Source: Pholis gunnellus (taxonomy: Eukaryota; Chordata; Actinopteri; Perciformes; Pholidae). Taken from it: a DNA stretch of 64,000 nt. Location of the stretch: assembly GCA_910591455.2 (NCBI GenBank), contig OU342804.1, positions 23,710,484 through 23,774,483 on the forward strand, in the 5' to 3' direction. Made by a program: the position numbers and the translations under genes. Positions 13,383 to 26,250 of the stretch are shown piece after piece. Within the stretch, counting starts at the first letter, position 1; each line of letters starts with the position of its first letter. The notes beneath the pieces are model-generated. The model ran no database searches, had not been told where the DNA came from, and saw only the letters and a program-made list of their open reading frames with translations.

Positions 13383-15883
13383 TGTGACCCCCAGAGACCT
13401 GAAGCCGTAGACAACAAAGGCTCTTTTTTTGACAAGAGTAAATGCATTGATTTGATTGTACTTTATTACCTCATGGTAGCTTGTCCTGAGGATTTCTGAT
13501 TTGACTTTGTACAGAAGAGTAATTCTCATCACTGCCAGCACATTTACATGCATGTGTCATGTGTCATGTCATGTTCTGGTCAGAATCTTCAATGGCAGAG
13601 TGAGGAGTCAGTTTTTGAATGTTTTTAGTGCAAAATAAAAGGGATGTCATTAAGCAATATAATAATAATATTAACTATTTGCAAGTTTGTTCTTATATTA
13701 TTATAACAAGCTATATGTTAATAAAGATTTAAATGTTGGATGTGTTACAAAAGCAAGCTCTTGTAAGTTGCTATCATATGTGACTATTATATTATATTAT
13801 ATTATATTATATTATATTGCAGACTAGTATCATACCACTCTGCCGTCTGCAGATTCACAGTCTCGGCCTCCTCACTGATCCCGATTGATCCCCAGTTGAT
13901 CCAGCCCATTGCTGGTGGATTCCCAGTCCCTATGGCCATAGATTCCTTCCAGTCCAACAATCCCAACTGAAGGTGCTCCGTTTGGACATGACGTAGAGCA
14001 TGAAAGTCTCTGGTCCTTTAGAGCTCAAGAGACTTGAGATATTCGTCCCCAGCAGGGTGATATATTTTAGTTAAATCTGGAGAGCTTGCTTAAAATAATG
14101 TGTTCACAGCTATTTCTCATTTGGGATTTATTATTTATATCTCCTGCAGCTCCAACAACATGCCGTGTGAATTCAATATTTCAATCAAACTAAATCTTTG
14201 GCTTTAAACTGTGTCCTACCTGAAGTGTTGCATTTCCCTGTGGTGCTGTGTTTCTACTATGCAGGACGTGATACACACTGTTATCAACAGCTCACCTCTG
14301 AAGCTGCACTTGTAAGAGAAACGCATGTGTAGTCCAGTATGTAAATGCCTGGTGTCTCACTTGGGAGAGTTATGGCAGCTTTGTCTAATGCAGGTCCTTA
14401 TTTAGATGGACCTAGATTGTGCTAATGCAGCGGTACGGCAGTGATACACTTATTTTGTTCCTATACAATAAACGCACACATGAAGAATGGCACCTCAGTT
14501 ATAATTATTTAGGTTGTTTATGTGAAAGAACATTAACATTTTTGGGTGGTTTAAGTATATATTTTATGATTCCAAATCGTATGATGTTTGCTGAATGAAA
14601 ACAACTGTAAAACAACTTTGTTTTACAGTGTTTTCTCATCCTATTTAATGCAAGAATCCCAGATTTTACATATATAGAAACAAGTCTTTCTGTATTTGAT
14701 CATTTGGGATATTCTAGCCTTTGCTTCTCTCAACGAAACACAGCAGCTTTCTGCTCTTGTATGTTTTTTGTTTCAAAACCAGACAAACGGCACATGGCAG
14801 GTTGTTGACAGAGGAGTACAAGCATTGTTCACCATCTTTGTTTAGTCCGCTGTAACTGAACCTTGTACCTGGCATCTACAATAGGTTTGTCAATTTGTCA
14901 TTCAAGCAAATGTTTAAACTCACACTCACTGATCAGAAGTAGCAATACTGGGCTCAAGGTAATTAGTAGCCAAGTTGTAGCCCAGAGGGACGAAGAGATG
15001 GAACATGGTCTGTGATCACAGTCAATTATTTACTAACTGCTTTAATTGAGCCAGTTATATTTAGCCCTTGCATTTAGCATGCTAGAGTGTTTTATAGTTG
15101 ATAATATCAAAAGACTAATATTGTAAGAAATGCACATGGGTGTGACTGTAATGTGGAGCGACGCCATTACACCTGTTTGCTCCTCTACCTGTGTGTCTTG
15201 TATTTCTGAATGGGACAAATGGAGAAAGAATGTCTTGAATCAATAAAGTGTCTTATCTGTTGACATAAAGGAGATGCGTTGATTATCATGTAACCCCCGG
15301 CCCTCTTAAATAAGATACTCCCCCTCTCCATCCAGAGATACACAAACATAAATGAACAACTTTGTGTGAATAAATATGCCGATGTCATTGCATTCGTTAT
15401 GAAAAACAAATGTGGATTTGGATTCATGAAGGAAATTGTAAGAAAGATTTTTGCTATCCATCTACAGTTTTGAGTTTTGACAGTGGGAAGTATGTTAAGT
15501 ATCATTTGAACACATTTTTAAAAATGTTAATTGATTCAAGTCTGTGGCTTCAACATGTGGCTACAATATTTGTCCAGCAGATGGCAAGATGGAAGTTTAT
15601 TTGCAGACTGAAATCCTAGATTGTGTATCTGTATCCTGATATTTTAATGATAATTGTAAGAAAATATTGTCACTGAAATGGATTGAAATGTTTAGCAAGG
15701 TCTGTCAAAGGTTGGATTGTGATGAAAATAAATGCTATTAGTATCAATTTGAACTACTGAGTTTAAAAAAAATTGGGGCCGGATGTAACACAAGGATACC
15801 ACAGAATACAGACTTGTACAGAAAACATAACACACCATTGATTCAATTACAGTTCAAACACATTTAATTAGAAAACAGTTGAG
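13383..15883 (+). other. ca7 3' UTR and downstream flank
   Basis: Plus-strand AATAAA hexamers occur at 13634-13639, 13720-13725, 14467-14472 and 15727-15732, so the ca7 3' UTR could end after about 250 or 350 bases or run much further. A pentanucleotide ATTAT array lies at 13785-13818. No coding exon is visible. Confidence 0.45.
13785..13818. repeat. (ATTAT)n pentanucleotide microsatellite
   Basis: About seven tandem copies of ATTAT lie just downstream of the proximal ca7 poly(A) signals. Confidence 0.9.
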
Positions 15884-16191
15884 TTTATTGACGCCACATT
15901 GTGTTGTGCACAATGAATTCAACTTGTGTAGGTCTTCCTGTAGGGGGCAGCATCTACTGTCTGTTGTACCACATGCAGCGAGAACTCTGGTCTGTCTTTT
16001 ATCAGACACAAGGATTTCATTTTAAAAAATAAAAATAAACCACAGGCATCTTGGATGCACGGAAATGGCTTCAAGTGAAAATGATGTGTGTTCATAGAAA
16101 ATGTCTGACTACAGCAGTAACACATCTTACATCCAAAGAGACGGCATATTATTTGCTGTCAGTAACACTTGACCTTGCCTTTGTCCGTCCT

Positions 16192-16607
16192 TCATGCCAC
16201 TATGTAAGTATTGTTTGAATCAAGAGGTTGCATTACCCCGTCTGGTTTCATTTCCATCTTATTGCTGATGGCTGTGGAAAAAAAAACAGTTTCAGGTTAA
16301 TGAATAAAGAATGAAAGTGGGTGTGAGTGAAGTATATTCAACACATATTTTCAAATAATCCTTCCAAAATAGCATCAGGGAGCTTTATGGAGACTGAGAA
16401 TACCTGAGCGGGCACATCATTCTCAGCCACAATCGATGTGCCATGTAATATAATATCACAGTCAGGCCTCAGAAATAGAGTCAGTCACACATATTTTTAG
16501 CATCAGGATATCTACTTGCTTGTTGTAGTGATTTTTCCCAGACACAGCAACATCTGAGCAACTATGAAATACAAACCTGCAGGACAAACGAGCAGCAGAA
16601 AAAGATG
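16192..16607 (-). other. Candidate last two exons of an unidentified membrane-protein gene
   Basis: Two exon-like segments connect in frame on the minus strand. The first, 16607-16577 (31 bases), has a pyrimidine-rich acceptor and a CAG/GTTTGT donor and encodes the hydrophobic HLFLLLVCPA. The second, 16271-16192, follows a strong poly-T acceptor ending CCACAG and continues AISNKMEMKPDGVMQPLDSN, then NTYIVA and a TGA stop. A minus-strand AATAAA lies at 15884-15889, about 300 bases downstream. The end looks like a membrane segment plus a short cytoplasmic tail with a tyrosine. I found no convincing upstream exons and do not recognise the protein. The open frame is short, so chance is a real possibility. 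Confidence 0.2.
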
Positions 16608-18590
16608 CTGGTCAGACAGAAGAAATAATTTTATGAGAGAATGGCTGGATGATCAATGTGTTTTTTAAAATGACTATAGATAAATGACTGCATTGAGATT
16701 CAGAGTGACCTTATTCACTGGTGCTTTCAGTACAAATACCTAAACATTGTTTAGGAGCACTACTTCAGTTAATGTTAGATTCCACCATGAGCTGAAGGCA
16801 TGAAGTTTGAAAGATGAAGGTATTTACAGGCCAGAAGGAGATGAACATAAAATGCTACTGATTTGCATTATGGGAAGTATAGGATCCAGTGTTTCAGAGC
16901 TCAGCCCACATTAAGTAAGTAAGTAAAAAATCTTGCCCTCTGCTGCTGTGTGTTGACCCTGACCTTGTGGTGGGATAGAGTCCCTTTAAGTGACAGTAAA
17001 TTCTGATTTGATTTTTTTGACAGTCATGAAGCTGAAAAGGCTCAAACCACGTGTTCCACTAATACCACAGTCACTGCCTCATCCGGAGCAGACTACTGTA
17101 TCTAACCTTCTACTCTCACAGTTTTAAGATGCCACAGTCCTCACAGACTCAGTCACTTCTTCTGTTTTAGCAGTAGAGCCACAAACGGGACTCTCTACTC
17201 CTAAATCCTTTTAAGTTTTCCAATATTGCCAAGGACATAGACTCTATCTGGCAATCAGGGGACAAGACCAACGGTGCAGTTGCCATGGATACAAACAGCA
17301 CATGTAACACAATTGTTGGCCAGCTCATATCTCCCCTACTTGTCTACGAGCCGGTGATCCATCGCCATCACCCTGTCAGAAAATAAAACCATACTACAAG
17401 AATATCTGACCCTTTTTCCCCCTAAACACCTCTGTGGTGACACGTGTGTTTCTATATTCATTAGGGAGCTTCATTTAGCAGCAGGTTATCTATTTTTCAG
17501 TGAACAGGCCTGTGATGTTTAACTTATTCTATCCACACACACCACCTGTCTATCCTGGATGCTGATGTTTTGCCTTCACCCAGGTTCATGGTCGGGGTTT
17601 TAAGGTTCAACTGTAAAAACTATATACACCTTTTATGAGTCGTGTATATACACCAAATACCATTAAGGGTGTCAGGCAGTGGCCTTGGTTCACGGAGTGG
17701 ATTATAAATCACAGCAGAGGAGAAGAGATGAGGTTCCTTCTCTTGGGCACTCTGTTGGTGGTCTGTTATGATAATTAAAGAAAACAGAGCCTCTTGGCCA
17801 TAGGAGAGGGGTCGTGATCTGTAATTCTATACTTGGCCGTCAACTCATATACCATAAAGGCTTTGATCTATGGACTATATTTCAGATAATATGGCCTCGG
17901 TATTTGGTTTTTGGCCTTATCTGTTCCATGCCTATACTGTAAATGTTGACTGAGACACTCAGTTTGTGAGGTACGACAGTCACACCCTGACCCCTGACAT
18001 CTGATCTTCACAGTGTGGGCTTACCCAGCATTAAGTCATGACATATTCCGAGTAGGCAACAGACACCTACATGGTGTTCAGGGAACTCGTCTGACTTTAC
18101 ACGGTGACCCTTAAAGCCCATTGAGTCAATCCAAGATCTCACTGTTTGCACAGGGTCTCTATGGCAACACACACAGTCAGCGCTGCATCACGGCTCAGTC
18201 AACCCCTGTTTATTTCATACACCTCTGTTTAAAATCAGTGTCGGACACATTTGGCTCGCTGAATAGATACATAAGACTTACTGCAGTAGACTTAAGAATC
18301 AGATATTTACGTCCAGGTTGATGAGAGTTGATATAAACCAATGGTCACAGATATACATGAGTTGAAATTGGTTAGCTAGCCTGTTGCTTGGCAAACCGTT
18401 TCCAGTACTGAGTATTGACATGATACATTTTAAAGGCATATTTTTTAGTGTTTTTAATGGTGTACCATCGAGCTGACACATCATATAAACTTCATTACAA
18501 TGCCACCGTCGACCATTTATTTGGAATGACCGTTGATCGTTAGACAGCATGTTTTCATAAGTGTGACCTCAGAGGCTTTTTAAGAACTTA
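16608..18590. other. Non-coding stretch, nothing identified
   Basis: I see no gene, strong splice-bounded open frame or clear repeat boundary here. A short open frame at 17728-17778 (MRFLLLGTLLVVCYDN) resembles a signal peptide but has no supported continuation. Confidence 0.4.
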
Positions 18591-19110
18591 CAAAACTGCC
18601 TGTGAGGCTGACTTATGCACAGTGATGCTTTGAGCTAAATGTTTGCGTGTTAACATGCTCACAGTGACAATGCTAACATGCTAATGTTTCACAGGTAACA
18701 TTTACCAGATCCATCATATCAGTTTTACTTTTTAGCATGCTAACATTTCTTAATTAGCGCTGAACACATAGCACAGCTGAGGCTGATGGAATTGTCAATA
18801 TTTCATAAACCAAAGAATTTGGCAAATTTAAATTTTGACCTAATGGTGGTGCTAGAGAAAAAAGTGAAGGGATCAATTATTACAAGTCATCCTGAGGGGA
18901 ACATGGATGTGCTTACCACATTTCTGCAATCCATTAAACAATTGTTGGACATTTTTACTGGAAACTACAAATGTTAATCTACTGGTGGCATTAGAGGAAG
19001 AGTCATTGGATAACCAAAGTCAGGAAGATACATCTTCTGAGGACCATGTATGTCTTTACAAAATGTGACCAATCATCCGATAGTTCTAGAGGTATTCCAG
19101 TCTGGAGCAA
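18590..19110 (+). repeat. Common teleost interspersed repeat
   Basis: The segment has the wording of a repeat that is very abundant in percomorph fish: repeated AACATGCT blocks, CAGCTGAGGCTGATGG, ATTTTGACCTAATGGTGG, CATCCTGAGGGGAACATGGA and a second GGTGGCATTAGAGGAAGAGT. The 63-codon open frame at 18786-18977 lies wholly inside it and is not a gene. The element class is not assigned. Confidence 0.7.
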
Positions 19111-22100
19111 AACTGAGAGACAGACCAACATTGTGATTCATAGGGACATACTGCTAGCTTGGCTGATGATAAATGTTTAAATTCTGCAAACACTGTTACA
19201 ATATGACAAAGAAAGTAGAAAACAACACATTGGTTTAATGTGAGAGCTTATATATTTCTGGTGAAATATAATAGATCGTAAAGATGAATGAAGTCTGAAT
19301 GTATTTGGTCCGGGAACTTCAGAACAAGTAATTTCAATTCAAGTGAAGCGGTTCAAGTAAACGTGTCCAAAGCTTTATTTAAATTTCCTGCCCAGACAGA
19401 CTAATTAAAGAGTGATCTGACAAATGAATGGGTCTGACTGGGTTAGACTAATGTGATCATCTCTCTGTCTGTCTCTCTGGATTGTCTCCAAAAACATCAC
19501 AGGCCTTTGGCAGGTTTGATCCATCCCGCATCTGCTATCTGCTACAACTCCCACAACCAACCACCGCCGACACATTCAAGTCAAAGGGGTCAGTCATGCA
19601 CCCAGAAGCGTCACAAGTTTCCAAGATCCCTATCCCCAAGTCCACTGGGTCAAAAATAGTACCTGTTAGCCTTTTATAAATCAGAGTGTTTCTATAAAAA
19701 GCCTTTGGCTGACCAGAAACCTGGGCTGAAGCCACATCACCCTATCTTTAGCTTTATTTATGTCCTGGTGTTGACAGCGCCACTTGCAAAGCTTTCCAGT
19801 CACCGTTCAATAGGTCACATGTGTGCCGAGCCCACGGCCCAATGTTGGAAAGCACCGTGGGGTAAAAACGGTAATCAGTGGGCCTACAGTGACGGCCAGC
19901 CTGCATCCCTTACAGAAACAAACCGCCTAACAGCTGCTGAGTTAACGGCTTGATGATTCTTGCCCTCAGATTCTTTCCATCCACTTAGTGTTTATGGAGC
20001 TCTCATCTGATGACAGATAAGCATGTCCACTATTGTGAAATGATGATTAGCTTTATGTCACATGACAAGAACTATTGTTAGATGATGGCTGCAAAAATAG
20101 AAGGACCCATAACTGTGGCTTTCCTTGACTAATGTCACCGTCTTGCTTGTCTCTTTTATTCATTGCTTACAAACTCATTCCCAGGTCTTCCATTGAGAGC
20201 CTCAACCAGTCATGGGGATAACGTCTTATTCAGGAGTTCAAAAAAGCAGACAGCATCATCACAAAGCTTAGTTTCTATCACAAAATAAGATATGAAAAGA
20301 GGAATGGGTGAATACAGGATCAATACAAACAAAAATGAAAAACAGATGAATCTAGGGCGAGAACAAAGGACCTAAGGTAGACAGTCATGTTTGGCCCTGC
20401 AGTTTAAGTGAATGGAACAAATATATTCAAAATGTTAAACAAGGTAGTTAGATGAGTCATTTTTTGTATTTTAGTTCTTCTGACTTAAATGTGTGCAGAT
20501 TAAAGATTGGATGTATTTGCAGGAAATGTGACTATGGTCTGGCTCACTGCTTCAATTTCTAAATTGTTTGTCAATTCAGTGCCTTTATTGTTTCCTGGTG
20601 TTAGTCAGTGTATCTCCACCCTCACCCAATGCATGCTGGGATAGGCTCGAATTACCTGTGAAAATTAAAAACATGACGAACAACGACTGCAGTGGATGAA
20701 AGGCAGCAAAATACACTGGACAAGTCATAAATCTATTAAAATGTACAACTCAATGCCACAAAGTAACACACATGTAATCGTAATAAACACCCCACACTAA
20801 GCCTGCAGCTCCAAGCGAAAAACAAACTGCCAACAGTGTAGAGGTGTGACAGCTTTGCAGCTTGCTTTTAGAGTTGTGACCTAGACAACCTGACAGAGAT
20901 GTTAGCTTATGGCAACATCCTGATGTTCAATAGAGACTGACAAATGTACTATGCAATGTAATTGTGGTGCTAGCGCTTACAAATGTTTTAAATTCAGATA
21001 GGAGAATAAAAGCTAAGCTATTACTAAAGATTAATATCTTCCACAAAACTTGCTGGACAAACACATCATTAAGGTGCACCTTTACACACTGTATATGGAG
21101 ACACAGTATAGAGTGACAGTATATCAAACAGCAATGCTTAAAACTGCTAAAACTCTTTTGGGAGTCTGGGATCCATCAGCTCTGTGCACCTCACATTAAA
21201 GGAGACTGAGGAAGACTGTGTTTGTTACTACTCGTCCTCAACCTTTCCTCTTCTTCCTCTCTCCTACTAACCCCTCTCTCATGTGTTTTGGCGAGAATAT
21301 TTCAGAGCAGAGTTTGCCCACACAAGGACAGCAAGGTCTCATCCCACTCAAGCTTTAGTTCATGACTGATGGCCGAGGCCGCATTCAGAGTGAACAGAGA
21401 CGGTGTAGGTGGACTGTGTGTGTGTGTGTGTGTGTGTGTCTTTTGTCCGTGTGCGTTTGCTTCTTACTCTCTTCACAAGACCACAGCATTGTTACACTAA
21501 AAGCCTCGGAGCTTCCAAATGTGGGGGCTGCATGTCTTAATGTACGAGTGCCTGTTGCTCTTTTATCGTCTCCGTGAAATGATTATTTTAACCCATGTGG
21601 TAAAACGCTGGTCATTGTTTGTATTTATAATCTCCTATTGAACATGGCATTGTATCTGTGTTGAGTCTGAGGAACGCAATCATGCAAATGCTTGTTCCAA
21701 GATGGAGATGTGTCAGAGCTGGTAGATGATATGTGTGGGATGAGTGATTGGAACATGTTTTGATGTAGTTGTTTTGTTTTTTGTTAGCAGTTTCTGCTGC
21801 TGTCACTGTCAGAAGATATAGGTCTGTGGATGATCTGTGGTGGCTTTCCTCTTTATTACAAGTCTTTTGATATGATGATGACCATTTCCTCCTAAACGTT
21901 AAAATAAACTACAAAATGGACAAAATGGATCTTGAGGTGAGACTCAGTTTCCAACGTCAAGAATGAACAGACAACGTGGACGAGAAGAGCTTGGAAGAAA
22001 ATGAAAATTTGAACATCTACAATAATAAAATTCTATGTCAGCTGGGAATGAAACTCCATCTGCTGATGAAGATCATGTGGTCGGCGAGAAAGCGCCAGAA

Positions 22101-22608
22101 CATACTGACAGGATTGCTTTTTTTAATTTACGACGGAGTATACCTCATGCATGTCGTTGAATATTCAGCAACAAGTGACATTGAAATATTATAAAGTGGA
22201 ATTATACCCAAGTGAAAAGAGACACAACGGCCTTTTATGTTACCATAGAAACGGGTTGCTGGGTAATAAAATCAAGGGGATGGGGGGGGGGGGGGGGGAT
22301 GACGATAGAAAAGCTCTCTTTTGTTTCCTTTTCATGTCAGACTCTTTAACTGTTCCGTGCCTCCATCACTTTCACATGGCTTTTTCACAAGTGCTGTGCG
22401 GAATATATTAAAGCAACAATCATACATGATGCCTTTGTTCTGTTTGATGAATTGAGTTGTAATAAATTAATTAGGACAATTCTGGTCATATGTTATATTT
22501 TTCATATTGTCACCAAATCACATGAAATGTATAAAACAAAAAAACTAATTGATCCAACTAACCAGTATGACCTGAGTAGCCAAAGTCAGCTTGAGGGAGC
22601 TTCTTTCT
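19111..22608. other. Non-coding stretch with a GT microsatellite and a G run
   Basis: No gene is supported. A GT run lies at 21416-21439, a 17-base G run at 22282-22298, and a fragment related to the nae1 intron 5 repeat near 20605-20650. Several overlapping open frames at 19450-19950 occur on both strands without splice or homology support. Confidence 0.45.
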
Positions 22609-22795
22609 GGGCGGCTGTGGCTCAGGGGGGAGAGCGGCTCATCCCTTAATCGGAAAATCGTTGGTTTGATCCTCCAGTTGATGTGTCCTGGGGCAAGATA
22701 CTGTTTTCCAAACTGAGAGGCTGTGCAGTCGGTGTATGAATGTGTGTGTGCTTTGAGTGGTCTGAAGACTAGAAAGGCACTATCCATAGTTTTAT
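22609..22795 (+). mobile_element. tRNA-derived SINE
   Basis: The 5' part reads like a tRNA-type RNA polymerase III promoter: box-A-like GTGGCTCAGGGGGGAGAGCG and box-B-like TTGGTTTGATCC about 50 bases apart. The tRNA-unrelated body follows with CCTGGGGCAAGATACTG, GGTGTATGAATGTGTG and CTTTGAGTGGTCTGAAGACT, and it decays into an AT-rich end. This layout matches a SINE family widespread in percomorph fish. It is probably an old, inactive copy, because the tRNA-like part is diverged. Confidence 0.8.
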
Positions 22796-25699
22796 ATATA
22801 CATATTACTTTGGGCCAATGCACAGAATCTCAGTATTGCTGTAAATACTCACTAGAGCACCAAATTAAGAGCAAATAGTCCCCTTTATTACTCCTGCTTG
22901 AGAGAAGTTTGCTAAAAACTACAGTGCCCAGCTATTCTAGGAACTAAAAATAAAAGTATATATTGATGACTCATTTTTAGAAGAATAACAAAACTATGGA
23001 ATATTGCCAATATTATCCTTTAAGCACCTTTATATTCATATTATGGTCAAACTCAAGGTGTAGTCGTAAAAAAAAAAAAAGTGTACTTTTAAAAATAGAG
23101 TCAAGAGTATGATGATGTCCCACAGTAAATGTTACCAATGTTATGTTTATTAGTCAGTAATCGATTAATATAATATCCATTAAAGATGTAGGGGAGAGGA
23201 GGAAATTATTACATTACATATTTTAAAAGAAATGGTTAGGAACAAATCTGATTAATCTAAATATACATCATAATGAAATAAGTGTTTGTGTGAACACCTA
23301 ATTCCTCATGAATTCATGAAAAAGTCTAAGAAATGTAATGAAGCATGAATAATAATTCTGCTAATGATGACTGTACTGCTGATCTACCACTAAGCATTTC
23401 TGAAACCCCACATATTAGAGGGCGAGAGCAGCATTTTCACAGTGCAGTGTGACAGAGTCTGGTTTGCTTTCATGTGCGTATATTCCAGCTGCTTCTGAAA
23501 ATTGTTGATTTCCAGCTTCCTGTTTTGATGGCCTGTCATGTAAAAGTGGTTACAGTCTCTGAAATGCCATGAATAGAAAAAAATGACGCAAATACTCTGT
23601 CAAATGTCCATTTCATGTGACAAGCAGTTTAAACTGTTTTCCTGTTCAGGATATCAAAGTACTGCATTGAACGAATTATAGAAAATAAGAGACAGAACTG
23701 TGACCCTTTGTTTTTTAAGGGCTTTATCTGGAGACATTTCAATTCTCATGTGTCCAAACCAGCAAGTCTGCTGCACACAAAATCCCTCTTTATTTGGTGG
23801 TTGTAATGCTAAACATAATTAATATTTTGACATGGGACACTGCTATAATAGAGCATATCATCTTGCAAGAGTTTAACATGTTAAGAGAATATAAATGAGT
23901 TACGGATCTGCTTTTGTATTAAGAAAGTACTCCTATATTTTACTTAAACGTGCAGTCTGGGATTGTCATACAATAAACATTTTGTCAAATTCGGCTAATA
24001 TTTCTTCATGGTCCCCTATAGCTGTCCATTCCATACATGGCTCCGGGTCTGTAAAATGGAAACAAACAATATAAAAATACTCTTTTTTCTTATTGCAAAT
24101 GTAACTTAGGAAACAGTATGTAAGAAGAGACAGCTAAAAGTCCTTCAGGTATCAAAAGTAAAAATCCTCATAAAATGCCTGAATCACCCACTGTGAGTGT
24201 GAACATTATATAGCATATTATTGGATTATTATTATTGTTACTGGTTGCATTACTTTGTAGCTAGTGGGTAACTATCCCATATACTGTTAGATAGTTTAAT
24301 CTATAACGATGCATCATATTTGATAAAAGTCATCATATGTTTTGTAACTGGTTCCTATGTTCCTATATTAAATAAATGTTTGAGTAAAAAGTACAATACT
24401 TCCCACTGAGTTGTAGTCAAGTAGATTTATAAATGGAAAGTACACATGTCAAGTACAATCACCTAAAATTTGTACTTAAGTACAGTACTTGAGTAAACAT
24501 ACTTAGTCCTGCTAGCAAACAGGATTAATAGCTTCTCATGATGCCTGTGACAGCGTCAAGCTTATTTTAAAGTTGAAGGAAGACTGGATTGCACAGTATT
24601 TTCATTCATGATTCCCTTTGCAATGAAAAGCATGTTGAGTGAATCTTAAAGTTTCTGCCAGATTGACTGTTAAAATAACGTTACCGTAAAAGTGGACAGC
24701 TGGAGCACCTCAGTCACAATGGCATGCCTGACTTGTGTCAATGTTTTGCAGAGCCATACCTGTCAGTGAATCAGTTTATCGGACAAATGGAAAGCCCTAA
24801 CAGCCCTGGTACTTTCTTAACTGCCAGTAATTGCAGGCAATTTATATTAGCCAAACATAATTTACTGAAAGAGCAAGAGCTGCTGGAACAACTAAGAGCA
24901 AGTTTAGACACACTGCGGGTAATTTATTGCAACATTTCTTGAGGTCATTACAAAGGGGGAATGTCCATGATTTTAACCTTTTAAGATTTTAGTAAAATAT
25001 TAACAGAAAGCAGATGTCCTAAGTGCTCCTCTGCCGCTGCTGGTGGGAGTTCTTATTCCATAATTATTCAAGTGAAAACTTGTATGCTCATAACGCAATC
25101 AGTGGTACTAAATGAGATGTTAAAAAGATGATTGCCTCCAAATTAATTGTGATCAAAGATGTTGCAATCAAAATTCCAATGAGCACTGTATATGAATCTC
25201 TATTTAATCTATGTACCTCTGTAATGTTTGAACATAAGACAAATCACTCTCTGACAAACATTGAGGTCTCTGACAGAGACGTTTTCAGAGAGTAGATTTG
25301 TATCGCGACAAATACAAATTGGATTTTGCGCCAAAGCTCTCTCAAACCCACAAGAGATGGAGATGCTGAACCTGATTAAATGTGCATCAGACTGGGACAG
25401 TTTCTAATGTTTTTTGTTATTTAACCTGCAGTTGACCTCTGCCTGATGAACATAGGGAAAACAACAAAGAGGGTTAAGTTGTTGCAGCTTTTAAGCATTG
25501 TCAATTGTCACTTGTACCAGGTGATTATGGATGGTAAAGCCCTTTCAAGGTATTAACATTTCTACTGTATCTTAGCAGTGATTTGGCAGCAGGAGCTGTT
25601 GAGTGTTTTTGTTGGCTCAAAACAAAACAATGTGATCCACTTATGGGATGAAAAATGTAACTAATGAAAATATAATAAGTATATTTCTGGTGGTGTCTT
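22796..25699. other. Non-coding stretch with a repeat fragment at about 23945-24065
   Basis: No gene is supported. A fragment around 23945-24065, with CAGTCTGGGATTGTCA and ATGGCTCCGGGTCTGTAAAA, resembles a common teleost repeat. The 72-codon frame at 24724-24942 looks helical and charged but has no splice sites, promoter or recognisable relatives. Confidence 0.45.
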
Positions 25700-26250
25700 T
25701 ATGTTAAAGCAACAGTTCTACATCTTAGTAATTATGCTTATTTGCCTTCTTGCCGAGAGTCTGATGCAAAGATCAATACCACTCTCATGTCTGCACATTA
25801 AATATAAAGCTGGAGCCAGCAGCTGGTTAGCTTAGCATTAAGATCCATAGTGGAAACTGAAGTTTCTGCTCCTGGCAAAAAAAATTGCACAGCGCAATAA
25901 AACATGAGGATTAAACAATGATTAACCAAACAAAATATAGCGTGTTAATTAGGGAGAATTAGAGGTGCTGGTATGGTGTATGGATTTTCTTCCATTTGGA
26001 AACAACGGGCTAGCTGTTTCCCCTTCTTTCCAATCGTTGTGCTAAGCTAACTCGCTGCTAGCGTTAGCTAAATATTTACCATGCCGATGGAAGAGTGGTA
26101 TAAATCTTCTTATTAACTCTCGACGTGACAGCAAATACATTTTTCCCACATGCTTGAAAAAAAGCTGTAAACACAAGATTGAAATATCAACACCTTTTGA
26201 AGCTAACTTGTTCGCTAACAATTGGAAATTTATATATCCAGCAGATATTA
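25700..26250 (+). repeat. Common percomorph interspersed repeat (GGTTAGCTTAGC type)
   Basis: The wording is typical of a repeat found in very many copies in spiny-rayed fish: ATCAATACCACTCTCATGTC, AAAGCTGGAGCCAGCAGC, TGGTTAGCTTAGCAT, GAATTAGAGGTGCTGG, GGGCTAGCTGTTTCCCC and GCTAAGCTAACTCGCTG. It is a non-autonomous element without coding capacity. The class and exact ends are not fixed here. Confidence 0.7.

Noticed and set aside
18786..18977. 63-codon plus-strand frame
   Set aside because: It lies entirely inside an abundant teleost interspersed repeat.
19453..19953. Several overlapping frames on both strands
   Set aside because: The frames conflict with one another and none shows domain, splice or codon evidence.
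22609..22690. Possible functional tRNA gene
   Set aside because: Box A- and box B-like elements are present, but no acceptor stem or proper cloverleaf closes. The continuation is SINE body sequence.
24724..24942. 72-codon plus-strand frame with a leucine- and glutamate-rich end
   Set aside because: It could form a helix, but it has no family resemblance, no splice sites and no polyadenylation or promoter context.
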